Shown here: positions 50,265 to 58,451 of the stretch, one piece after another
How the letters are laid out: every line of letters begins with the position of its first letter
Position numbering within the stretch: position 1 is the first letter of the stretch
Assembly (NCBI RefSeq): GCF_900110575.1
Contig: NZ_FOEF01000002.1
Location: forward strand, 682,001-746,000
Length of the DNA: 64,000 nt
From: Amycolatopsis saalfeldensis
GTDB lineage: Bacteria; Actinomycetota; Actinomycetes; Mycobacteriales; Pseudonocardiaceae
Direction of reading: 5' to 3'
Translations under genes and position numbers: made by a program
Notes under the pieces: generated by a model
Seen by the model: only the letters and a program-made list of their open reading frames with translations
Database searches by the model: none
What the model was told of the DNA's origin: nothing

Positions 50265-51454
50265 TGGTCACCGCGCAGCAGGAGGCGGTGAAGCGGTACT
50301 TCACCGGCACCCACCGCACCCGCGCCCCGGAGCAGACCTGGGCGCTGGCGACCGGGCTGTTCGACCGCTGCGGGATCAGCCGGGTCGCCGACGTCACCGG
50401 CCTCGACGTGCTCGGCATCCCCACGTGGGTCGCGGTCCGCCCGCTGGCCAGCACGCTGAGCGTGAGCCAGGGCAAGGGCGCGACCGACACGGCGGCGAAG
50501 GTCTCCGCGTGCATGGAGGCGATCGAACTCTGGTACGCGGAGAACCTGCCGGCCGCCGGCGAACCGGTCACCGCGAACGCGGCCGAGCTCGCGCTGCCGT
50601 ACGACTTCACCGGCCTCCAGCGTGCCGCCCGCAGCCTGGTGACGGACCGCACCCCGTTGGAATGGCTGCCCGCCGGGGTCATCGGGGAGCCGCGGACGAC
50701 GCTGGTGCCGCGGCCCTGCGTCGGGATCTCCTCCCTCGCGTCGCCGGCCTGGTCACCGCCACTGCTGCGGGTGTCGAGCAACGGCCTGGCCAGTGGCAAC
50801 TGCATCGAAGAGGCCACGCTCCACGCCTTGTTCGAGCTGGTCGAGCGGGACGCCACCGCCGACCTGATCGACCGTCCCACCACGGTCCGCGACCACATCG
50901 CGCCGGAGACCGTCGACGATCCCGGGTGCGCCGACCTGATCGCGCGCATCGCGGACGCCGGTGCCTGGCTGGAGCTGGTCGACAACACCCGCGACCCGCA
51001 CTTCCCTTGTTACGTCGCCTATCTCTGGTCCCCGGAGGACCCGTCGATCTACTCCGGCTCCGGCTGCCACACCGACCCGGCCGTCGCGCTGTCGCGGGCC
51101 ATCACGGAGGCGGCCCAGAGCCGGCTCACCGTCATCAACGGCACCCGCGACGACGTGCACGGCTCGCTGTACCGCTCGCACCGATGGGACGCCGAGCAGC
51201 CCGAGACGCCCGCGGACCGGACCGGCAGCTGGGCCCGCGCGCTCGAGCGCGTCGACCGGGTCGAATGCGACTCGATGGACGAGGAGCTGGTCCGGTGCGC
51301 CCGGCTCGTCGGCGCCCGGACCGGCCAGCCGGTGCTGGCCGTGCCGCTGACCACTGTGGACGAACCGCTGGCCGTGGTCCGGGTCGTCGCGCCCGGATTG
51401 CGGTTCGGCGCGGGCGACGAGTGTCCCCGCCCGGTCCAGCCGAACAGGAGTTGA
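50264..51454 (+). CDS. YcaO protein, TfuA-dependent thioamidation
   Basis: A 396-residue stand-alone YcaO. ATP-binding residues are in SQGKG (68-72), EAIELWYAE (85-93) and SNGLASGN (172-179) with ELVERD (191-196). It lacks an E1-like partner domain and a proper C-terminal PxPxP, unlike the cyclodehydratase at 41589, and is followed 6 nt later by tfuA. YcaO-TfuA pairs install thioamides (methyl-coenzyme M reductase, thiopeptins). It is therefore assigned to backbone thioamidation. The sulfur donor is not encoded here. Confidence 0.9.
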   Translation: MVTAQQEAVKRYFTGTHRTRAPEQTWALATGLFDRCGISRVADVTGLDVLGIPTWVAVRPLASTLSVSQGKGATDTAAKVSACMEAIELWYAENLPAAGEPVTANAAELALPYDFTGLQRAARSLVTDRTPLEWLPAGVIGEPRTTLVPRPCVGISSLASPAWSPPLLRVSSNGLASGNCIEEATLHALFELVERDATADLIDRPTTVRDHIAPETVDDPGCADLIARIADAGAWLELVDNTRDPHFPCYVAYLWSPEDPSIYSGSGCHTDPAVALSRAITEAAQSRLTVINGTRDDVHGSLYRSHRWDAEQPETPADRTGSWARALERVDRVECDSMDEELVRCARLVGARTGQPVLAVPLTTVDEPLAVVRVVAPGLRFGAGDECPRPVQPNRS

Positions 51455-51460
51455 ACCGCC

Positions 51461-52825
51461 ATGACCGTGCACGTCTTCGCCGGGCCGACCGTCACCCCCG
51501 AGCGGATCACCGGCCTGCTGCCCGGCGCCGAGGTGCACCCGCCGGTGCAACACGGTGACCTGCTGCGGCTGCCGGCCTGCGGCGGGGACACGGTGCTGCT
51601 CGTGGACGGGTTCTTCCTCCAGGCACCCGCCGTGCGGCACAAGGAGATCCTGCACCTGATCCACTCCGGGGTCCGGGTGGCCGGGACCAGCAGCATGGGT
51701 GCGCTGCGCGCGGCCGAACTGCACCGCTTCGGCATGATCGGTCTCGGCCAGGTGTTCCGCTGGTACGCCGAGGGCACCGTGACCGCCGACGACGAGGTCG
51801 CGGTTTCGCACCTGACCGAGGAGGACGGCTACCGCCAGCTCTCCGACGCGCTGGTCGCCCTGCGCTACGGCCTGGAGCGCGCCACCGGCACCGCGATCAC
51901 CGCCGCCGAGCGGGACGCGTTGCTCGCGGAGGTCGCCGCGCTGCCGTTCGCGCGGCGCAGCTGGCGGACGCTGTGGCGGATCACCGGGCACACTCCCCTC
52001 GCCGACGCCGCCGCCCGGGTCCGCGCGTACCTCGCCGACCACCCGCAGGACGCCGACGTCAAACTGCTGGACGCCGAGCTGGCCCTGCGCTGGGTGCTCG
52101 ACAACCCCGTGCCACCAGCGTCCGCGGGCGAACGGCCGTCCACTTTGGACACGGTGTACCTCGCCGACTGGCGATGGGAGCACACCCCCGTGCCGGCCGG
52201 TGACCGCCGGACCAGCGATCACCTCGCGCTCGGCTTCCTGCAGCTGTTCCTGCCGGCCTACCCCCGGCTGAACCGGTACACCGCCCTCGCCCGCATCGGC
52301 GGCGACGCCGACGGCGCGCTCGCTGCGGCCCGGGCGGCCGGGCTGATCGGCGAAGAGGACGAGCCCAGCCCCGGTATGCGCGAGTGGCTGACCGACGAGG
52401 AATTGGCCACGACATCCGGCCGCGAGCTGGTGCTCACGGCGCTCGTGCGGTCGTTCCGCACCGAACCGGGTGTGCGGACCACCCACACGCTGCCGGACCT
52501 GGTCTCCTCCGCGGAGCCACTGCTGCGGCTGGCGAGGAAGTGCGCCGCCACCGCGGGGGCGATGAACGACGCCCGCCGGCAGCGGCACCCGGAGTTCCAG
52601 GTCGAGCACGTCCGGACGGATCTGGTCGAGCAGTTCTTCTCCGCGCGCTGGCAGTGCGCCGATCTGGAGACCGCCTGCTGGGACCGGGGACTGACCGGAC
52701 TCGGGCAGCTGCACGAGCTCGGCCGGTACTACCTGTTGTTCGGGCGGTCGGGCCGGGCCCCGGAACAAGCACTCGCGGCGGTGACCGTCGGCGCCGCGAC
52801 CGACCACGGCGAGGAGTCCCGATGA
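51461..52825 (+). CDS. TfuA-domain protein, thioamidation partner
   Basis: A 454-residue protein. The N-terminal 220 residues are a TfuA domain: HVFAGPTVTPERI, LLPGAEVHPPVQHGDLLRL, VLLVDGFFLQAPAVRHKEILHLIHSGVRVAGTSSMGALRAAEL, FGMIGLGQVFRWYAEGTVTADDEVAV. The GTSSMGALRA loop is diagnostic. The C-terminal 230 residues are helical and unrelated to anything I recognise, longer than a minimal TfuA. TfuA is thought to supply sulfide or enhance its delivery to YcaO. It is coupled to YcaO (6 nt) and to the radical SAM gene (4-nt overlap). Confidence 0.92.
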   Translation: MTVHVFAGPTVTPERITGLLPGAEVHPPVQHGDLLRLPACGGDTVLLVDGFFLQAPAVRHKEILHLIHSGVRVAGTSSMGALRAAELHRFGMIGLGQVFRWYAEGTVTADDEVAVSHLTEEDGYRQLSDALVALRYGLERATGTAITAAERDALLAEVAALPFARRSWRTLWRITGHTPLADAAARVRAYLADHPQDADVKLLDAELALRWVLDNPVPPASAGERPSTLDTVYLADWRWEHTPVPAGDRRTSDHLALGFLQLFLPAYPRLNRYTALARIGGDADGALAAARAAGLIGEEDEPSPGMREWLTDEELATTSGRELVLTALVRSFRTEPGVRTTHTLPDLVSSAEPLLRLARKCAATAGAMNDARRQRHPEFQVEHVRTDLVEQFFSARWQCADLETACWDRGLTGLGQLHELGRYYLLFGRSGRAPEQALAAVTVGAATDHGEESR

Positions 52826-54543
52826 GCAGAGGCCTGATCACCCTGGTCAACCCGAACAAGGTGCACCCCCCGATCGCGCCCTACGCGCTCGACGTGCTCA
52901 CCACCGCGCTGGAGCGGGCCGACTTCTCGGTCGAGGTGCTCGACCTGACGTTCCACCGGGACGACTGGGAGTCCTACCTCCGCGCCTACTTCACGAGCCG
53001 GGCCCCGCTGCTCGTCGGGGTCACCATCCGCAACACCGACACGGTCTACGCGTTCGAGCAGCGGCCGTTCGTGGGCGAGCACAAGGAGATCATCACCGAG
53101 ATCCAGCGGCTGACGGCCGCGCCGATCGTCGGCGGCGGCATCGGCTTCTCCACCATGCCGTTCGCGCTCGTCGACTACTTCGGCATCGACTTCGGCGTGA
53201 AGGGCCCCGGCGAGGAGATCCTCGTCGACCTGGCCGACGCGCTGGTCACCGGCCGCTCCGCGAGCACCGTCCCCGGGCTGGTCCGCGCCACGCCCGGCGG
53301 CGTCACCCGCGTGCCGCCGCTGGTGCTCACCGCCCGGCCCCAGGCCCAGCCACTGCCGGGCACCGGGTACAACGAGGACCGGGTGTGGCAGGTGGACCAG
53401 GCCGGCACCTACATCCGCCGGACCGGGACGCCGTTCCGGGTGGACAATCTCGAGTACTACCGCCGCGGCGGCATGGCGGGCATCCTCACCAAGAACGGCT
53501 GCACCTACCGCTGCGCGCACTGCGTCGAGCCCGACGCCAAGGGCGTGCGGTTCGCCCGGCGCGACGCGGCGGCCGTCGTCGACGAGATGCAGTCGCTGGC
53601 CGCGCACGGCATCTTCGACCAGCACACCACCGACAGCGAGTTCAACCTTTCGGTGGCGCACAGCAAGAACGTGCTGCGCGAGATCGTCCGCCGCAAGCAC
53701 TCGAGCCGCTTCAGCCCGCTGCACCAGCTGCGGCTGTGGGTGTACTGCCAGCCGGCGCCGTTCGACGCCGAACTGGCCGGGCTGCTCGCCGAAGCCGGCT
53801 GCGGCGGGGTCAACGTCGGCACCGACCACGTCCGCCCGGATCTGCTGCAGGGCTGGAAGACCACGGAGAAGGGCACCAGTTACTACACCTTCGCCGACAC
53901 CGAGAACCTGGTCCGGCTGTGCCACGCCAACGGGATGCTGACCATGGTCGAGTCCCTGCTCGGCATGCCCGGGGAGACCGAGCAGACCATCCGCGAGTGC
54001 GTCGACGCGTTCATGGCCCTCGACGCGACGGTCGCCGCGTTCTCCTTGGGGCTGCGGCTGTTCCCGTACACGCCGATGGGCATCTCCATGGCCGAGCAGT
54101 GCGCCGGGGTGCGCACGCTGCCCGGGCTGCAGTCGAACACGGCGACCGGTCCGATCGTGCTGAAGCCGCTGTCCCTGTGCGACGGGCCGGTGGAGTACGA
54201 GCGGCAGTTCATGTTCGACGAGCGCGGCGAGTTCCGCCTGGTGTGCTACTTCTCGCCGGAGCTCACCGAGGACCCGGGCACCGTCACCGACCCGACCGGC
54301 CGCTGGTACCGCTCGGTCGACCTGCTGTGGAGCCTGATCGATCCGGCCGACCACTACCGCGTCATGCTGCCGACGGTGTCGGGCTCGAGCGAGCACGACA
54401 ACAACTACGCGGACAACCCGTTCCTCACCAGCCTCACCGTGCTCGGGTACACCGGGGCGTTCTGGGCGCACTGGCGCGACCGGGAGGCGATCCTGCGCGA
54501 GGCCTCCGACGCGGGCATCGTCCAGCCGGTCGGCGCGCCGTGA
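52822..54543 (+). CDS. cobalamin-dependent radical SAM tryptophan 2-C-methyltransferase (TsrM/TsrT-like)
   Basis: A 573-residue protein. Residues about 1-140 form a B12-binding-like domain (ITLVNPNKVHPPIAPYALDVLTTALE) without the DxHxxG motif, as known for TsrM. The radical SAM domain has C227-x3-C231-x2-C234 (NGCTYRCAHC), and ESLLGMPGETEQTIRE follows as the C-terminal strand-helix. TsrM makes 2-methyl-tryptophan, the first step of quinaldic-acid synthesis in thiostrepton. ATG 52822 overlaps tfuA by 4 nt; family length (about 590) agrees. It commits the cluster to the bicyclic thiostrepton class. Confidence 0.92.
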   Translation: MSRGLITLVNPNKVHPPIAPYALDVLTTALERADFSVEVLDLTFHRDDWESYLRAYFTSRAPLLVGVTIRNTDTVYAFEQRPFVGEHKEIITEIQRLTAAPIVGGGIGFSTMPFALVDYFGIDFGVKGPGEEILVDLADALVTGRSASTVPGLVRATPGGVTRVPPLVLTARPQAQPLPGTGYNEDRVWQVDQAGTYIRRTGTPFRVDNLEYYRRGGMAGILTKNGCTYRCAHCVEPDAKGVRFARRDAAAVVDEMQSLAAHGIFDQHTTDSEFNLSVAHSKNVLREIVRRKHSSRFSPLHQLRLWVYCQPAPFDAELAGLLAEAGCGGVNVGTDHVRPDLLQGWKTTEKGTSYYTFADTENLVRLCHANGMLTMVESLLGMPGETEQTIRECVDAFMALDATVAAFSLGLRLFPYTPMGISMAEQCAGVRTLPGLQSNTATGPIVLKPLSLCDGPVEYERQFMFDERGEFRLVCYFSPELTEDPGTVTDPTGRWYRSVDLLWSLIDPADHYRVMLPTVSGSSEHDNNYADNPFLTSLTVLGYTGAFWAHWRDREAILREASDAGIVQPVGAP

Positions 54544-55343
54544 CCGGCGGGCGCGCGCTGATCACCGGAGCGGGTGGAGGCATCGGCAGCGCCATCGCCC
54601 GCGCGCTCGCCGAGGCGGGCCTTTCGGTCGCGTTGCTGGGGCGGCGGCCGGAGCCGCTGGCGCGGACCGCCCGTGCGTGCGCCCGGTTCGGCGTGCCCGT
54701 GGTGGAGCTGCAAGCCGACGTCACCGATCCCGCGCAGGTGCGCGCCGCGGTCGACGCCGCCGGTCCGGTCGACCTGCTGGTGAACAACGCGGGCGCGGTC
54801 GACCGGCACGAGGTCCCGCTCTGGGAGGCCGAACCCGGCCAGTGGTGGGACACCTACGAGACGAACGTGCGGGGCACCGTCAACCTGTGCCGCGCCGTGC
54901 TGCCCGGCATGATCGACCGGGGTGGCGGCCGGGTGGTCACCATCAACTCCGTCCTGGCCGTGCGGCACGACCCGCGCTACTCCGCGTACAGCGCGTCGAA
55001 GCTGGCGTTGCTGGGCTTGTCCGGGATGGTCGCGGAACCCTTGCGCCAGCACGGAATACTGGTGTTCGACCTCAGCCCCGGCATGGTCCGCACCGACCTG
55101 ACCCTCGGCATGTCGGTGTGCGAGGGCCGCACCGATTGGACCCCGGTGGAGCGGATCACCGCCGCGCTGGTGCGGCTGGCCGCCGGCGAACTGGACCCCC
55201 TCGCCGGCCGGTTCCTCCACGTCGGCGTCGACGATCTCGATCGGCTGCTGGCCGACGCCGCGCGCCTGGCGGCCACCGGTGCCCGCACCCTCCGCCTCAC
55301 CGGCTACGGGCCGGAGGACCCGCTCGTTCCCCTGCCGTCCTAG
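54540..55343 (+). CDS. short-chain dehydrogenase/reductase, quinoline-ketone reductase candidate
   Basis: A 267-residue classical SDR. The cofactor motif TGAGGGIG is near residue 10, NNAG near 83, the catalytic Ser in TINSVL and YSASK near residue 150. Thiostrepton biosynthesis requires a stereospecific ketone reduction on the quinaldic-acid precursor (TsrU); this gene directly follows the methyltransferase, as there. GTG 54540 overlaps by 4 nt. It is the last gene of the plus operon. Confidence 0.83.
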   Translation: MTGGRALITGAGGGIGSAIARALAEAGLSVALLGRRPEPLARTARACARFGVPVVELQADVTDPAQVRAAVDAAGPVDLLVNNAGAVDRHEVPLWEAEPGQWWDTYETNVRGTVNLCRAVLPGMIDRGGGRVVTINSVLAVRHDPRYSAYSASKLALLGLSGMVAEPLRQHGILVFDLSPGMVRTDLTLGMSVCEGRTDWTPVERITAALVRLAAGELDPLAGRFLHVGVDDLDRLLADAARLAATGARTLRLTGYGPEDPLVPLPS

Positions 55344-55440
55344 GCGGCGTCGGCACGGAAACCGCCCGGCTCGACGCCCACGAACGGGAACGCGGCCCGC
55401 CCGCCGACGCTGGAGAACTGGACCACGCTACTTCGGCTCC
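55340..55440 (-). pseudogene. possible C-terminal gene remnant
   Basis: Minus-strand residues SSVVQFSSVGGRAAFPFVGVEPGGFRADAA end at a TAG overlapping the SDR stop. The composition is protein-like, but upstream of about 55441 the frame becomes non-coding at a CAAGGACCCTTG near-palindrome. It may be the tail of a gene cut off when the cluster was inserted. No family is recognised. Confidence 0.3.
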
Positions 55441-55564
55441 CACAAGGACCCTTGCCAATCAACGGAAACCCACCCCCGAACGCGTCGCGGGAGCGCTGGC
55501 CGAAACCTACGCCGAGGAAATGGCGGCCCCTCAACCGAGGAGCCACCATCCCACCTCCCAGCCG

Positions 55565-56563
55565 TCACCAGCCGACGGCGACCTCCAGCCATTGCGGGTC
55601 ACCGTGCGAGACGAACGAGGACTGGCCCGCCACGTCGTCGTACGGGAAGCCGTACGCGAGCTTGTTGATCCCGTGGTCGTGCCAGAACTTCGCGTAGTAG
55701 TTCGCCGGGGCGGCCTGGTAGAAGTTCGCCGGGTCCTGCTGCTGGGCCTCGGGCAGCTGCGCGGTGTGCCGGTTCAGCGCCGCGCACAGGGCCGCGTTCT
55801 GGGCCAGCGAGCCGGCGCAGCCGGTGACGTTCGACGTCGGCTCGTTCACCCCGACCGACTGGGCGTAGGCGGTGAAGTAGTTCGCGTACTGGCCGCCGTC
55901 GCGGAAGTCCGGCGAGCTGCCCGGCGCCGGGATCCGGTACGGCGCGTCCACCGTGGCCAGCCCCTTGAACTCGGCCGGCACCTCCGCCTGGAATTTGGCG
56001 AACGTCGCCGAGCGGTCCTCCTGGAAGGTCTGGTAGTCGTCGCCCACCTGCGTGTCGTAGCCGTCGTGCGCGTGCAGCCGCATGGCCAGCTTCAGGCCGA
56101 ACGCGTCCACCCGGGTGGTGTTGCCGTTGAACACGTCCGGGCCGACGGTGAACTCGATGAAGTCGGCGTACTGGCTGTTCGGGGCGCCGAGGTAGAAGTA
56201 CATCCGGCCGGCCGAGTTGGCGGGCATGTCGATGTAGGGCTGCTCGGCGATCGAGTGGGTCTGGCCGCCGAAGCTCCAGAACACCTGGTCGTCCGGGTAC
56301 TTGCCGTTGGTTTGGTTGAGCACCTTGACCATCAGCACGTTCTGCGCCGCCGGGATGCTGCCGGTGTCGCCCCAGAACGAGTCGGGCGGCTCGCCGGTGT
56401 TCGGCTCCGCCACCGCGGATTTTCCTTGCGGCGCAGGGGTGTCCGCCGCCTGCGCCGCGGGCACGGCGAAGCCGAGCGCGCCGACGGCGAGTGCCGCCGC
56501 CAGCGTCGCCAGCCGGGTACCGGGGCCGCCGCGGGCACGCCGCGGCAGAGCGTTCGTGGGCAT
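55565..56563 (-). CDS. secreted GH64-like beta-1,3-glucanase
   Basis: A 332-residue exported protein. Residues 1-40 form an RR-containing signal peptide (PRRARGGPGTRLATLAAALAVGALGFAVPAAQAAD). The mature part has the GH64/thaumatin-like landmarks VFWSFGGQTHSIAEQPYIDMPANSAGRMYFYLG, YADFIEFTV and NTTRVDAFGLKLAMRLHAHDG. GH64 enzymes release laminaripentaose from beta-1,3-glucan (fungal wall). The acidic catalytic pair was not assigned. GGAGG precedes ATG 56563. A role outside the thiopeptide pathway is assumed. Confidence 0.8.
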   Translation of the reverse strand: MPTNALPRRARGGPGTRLATLAAALAVGALGFAVPAAQAADTPAPQGKSAVAEPNTGEPPDSFWGDTGSIPAAQNVLMVKVLNQTNGKYPDDQVFWSFGGQTHSIAEQPYIDMPANSAGRMYFYLGAPNSQYADFIEFTVGPDVFNGNTTRVDAFGLKLAMRLHAHDGYDTQVGDDYQTFQEDRSATFAKFQAEVPAEFKGLATVDAPYRIPAPGSSPDFRDGGQYANYFTAYAQSVGVNEPTSNVTGCAGSLAQNAALCAALNRHTAQLPEAQQQDPANFYQAAPANYYAKFWHDHGINKLAYGFPYDDVAGQSSFVSHGDPQWLEVAVGW

Positions 56564-56856
56564 GGTTCCTCCCTGGCCGGGAAAGTGGGACGGACTCGCC
56601 GCCGGTCAGGGGACGGCAACGTCCGGCTCGCCCCCTTCACCGCCGGGCCGGAGCGAGGCGACAAACGGCGGGGGACGTTCGGTAGAAAGGTTCATACCAC
56701 CGGACCCGACCTGTCAAGCCTTGACAAACCCGGCGCCGGCGGGCGATATTCGGCAACCGTTGCACCTCTCCCTCTGCGTGGCGCCGCCACCCGCCCAGGG
56801 GCCGACTTCGACTGGAGTCCGCCATGCCCTGCGGCGCCGTTCGCCCCCGTGCCCGC

Positions 56857-57402
56857 TCAGCTGTCCACAAAGGACGCTTCGCTGAGCCGCCGCACCGCGG
56901 CCGCGGAGTCCGCACCCGGTTCGGCGGCGTAGAGCGTCAGGAACTGGTCCGCGTCGTCCAGCACGCCTCGCAGTTCGTACGCCAGGGTGAACTCGCCCGC
57001 CACCGGATGGCGGAACCCCTTGGCGCCGAAGGTGTGCTGGTGCACGTCGTGCTCGCCCCACCAGGCGCGGAAGCCCCCGTCGGCCGCCGAAGGGTCCGCG
57101 ACCAGGTCCGCCGGCAGCGGGCCGGGCCGAGCGAGCGCGAACATGTGCGCCCGCTCCGTGGGGTTCAGCCGCAGTGCCCGCGCCACGGCGTCGACCACCT
57201 CATCCGACGAGTTGCCCGGCGGCCGCGTTCCAAGCGCACGACAGTTCCAGTAGCTGCCAAACCGGCCGGAAGCAAGCAGTTCGCGCGGTCCGTCGCCCTT
57301 ACCGGTCGGCTCGCTTCCGGCCTATTTGCCATGGTCAACGTTCTCCCCGGCCAGCCGCGCGCGAGCGCAGGAACTCGCCCAGCTCCTCTTCCCGCTCCAT
57401 GA
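56857..57402 (-). pseudogene. broken XRE/MmyB-type transcriptional regulator
   Basis: Fragments of one MmyB-type regulator are spread over three frames: MEREEELGEFLRSRA then RARLAGENV at 57402-57330, VRLERGR near 57230, and PGNSSDEVVDAVARALRLNPTERAHMFALARPGPLP to the end. The central helix-turn-helix is replaced by about 85 bp that includes a 14-bp imperfect inverted repeat (57264-57277 / 57309-57322). The remnant keeps most of the C-terminal MmyB ligand domain (113 residues from 57198). It lies next to a quinone oxidoreductase, the usual partner of such regulators. Confidence 0.75.
57264..57322. repeat. inverted repeat inside the broken XRE gene
   Basis: GGCCGGAAGCAAGC (57264-57277) and GCTCGCTTCCGGCC (57309-57322) match at 13 of 14 positions and enclose 31 bp. 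This could be the scar of a small mobile element or a hairpin-mediated deletion. Confidence 0.5.
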
Positions 57403-57411
57403 CTCCGACTC

Positions 57412-58392
57412 CTAGGGCGTGGTGAGCACCAGCCGCCCGGTGACCTCGCGGGCGTCCATCCGCCGGTGGGCCTCCCGCGCCTCGGCGAACGGCAGCGTCG
57501 TCACGGGCAGCTTGATCTTCCCCTCGGTGTACAGCGGCAGGATCGCCCGCGCCGCGGCCACGGCCGGCGTGGTGCCGGCGGCCAGGAAACCACCGACGTT
57601 GAACCCGACGACGCCGATGTTGCCGCCCCACACCGCGTTCGAGTCGATTGCCGCGCCCGGCCGGCCACCGGCGTTGCCGACCGCGAGCAGCCGGCCCATC
57701 GGGGCGAGCAGGCCGAGTGAGGCGAGCCGCAGGTCGCCGCCCACCGGGTCGACGATCACCGCGAAACGCTTGTCCCCCAACGCTTCGGTGATCTCGCTGG
57801 CGAGCACGACCCGGTCGAAGCCCAGCGCGAGCGCCGCGTCCACCTGCCCGGCGCGGCGCACGGTGCCGACCACCTCGGTCGCGCCGAGCAGCCGCGCGAC
57901 CTCGGGGTACACCGACGACAGCCCGCCGAGCGCGCCGTGCACCAGCACCTCGCCCCCGGACGGCGGCCGCACCGCCTCGGTGAGGGAAAGGCAGGCCGTC
58001 ACGGTGTTCGCGAACCCGGCCACGGCCTGTTCCCGGCTCACCCCGGTGCCCGCCAGCGGCACCACCAGATCGGCCGGCGCCACGGTGACCTCGGCGTATC
58101 CGCCCATGCCCGGCAACGTCAGCGTCGCCACCTCGTCGCCGACGGCGAACCGGTCGGCGCCCGGGCCGACGGCGCGCACGGTGCCCGCCACCTCGAGCCC
58201 GGGAACCAGCGGCGGCTTCGGCGCGTAGTCGTACTCGGCCAGCTCGCCGCGGCGGATGATCGCGTCGACCAGCCCGACGGCCGAGTGCGACACGGTGATG
58301 CTCACCGCGCCGGGGCCCGGGGCCGGCTCGGGCAGCTCCTGCTGCTCGAGGACCCCGGGCTCGCCGTACGCGGTGATGGAGATGGCCTTCAT
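57412..58392 (-). CDS. zinc-independent NADPH:quinone oxidoreductase-like MDR protein
   Basis: A 326-residue medium-chain reductase. The GroES-like N-terminal domain starts MKAISITAYGEPGVLEQQELPEPAPG and includes VPGLEVAGTVRAVGPGADRFAVGDEVA; the Rossmann domain has GEVLVHGALGGLSSVYPEVARLLGATEVVGTV. No structural or catalytic zinc cysteines are seen, as in quinone oxidoreductases. CGGGAGGAA lies upstream of ATG 58392. The neighbouring regulator gene is broken, so it may be constitutively expressed. Confidence 0.87.
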   Translation of the reverse strand: MKAISITAYGEPGVLEQQELPEPAPGPGAVSITVSHSAVGLVDAIIRRGELAEYDYAPKPPLVPGLEVAGTVRAVGPGADRFAVGDEVATLTLPGMGGYAEVTVAPADLVVPLAGTGVSREQAVAGFANTVTACLSLTEAVRPPSGGEVLVHGALGGLSSVYPEVARLLGATEVVGTVRRAGQVDAALALGFDRVVLASEITEALGDKRFAVIVDPVGGDLRLASLGLLAPMGRLLAVGNAGGRPGAAIDSNAVWGGNIGVVGFNVGGFLAAGTTPAVAAARAILPLYTEGKIKLPVTTLPFAEAREAHRRMDAREVTGRLVLTTP

Positions 58393-58451
58393 GGTGCGTT
58401 CCTCCCGGTGTGCCTTGCCACTGCACCACCGAGGTTAACGACGAGGCACGC

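Noticed and set aside
50264..51454. Second YcaO as another cyclodehydratase
   Set aside because: It lacks an E1-like partner domain and a clear PxPxP end and is coupled to tfuA, so thioamidation is the better assignment.
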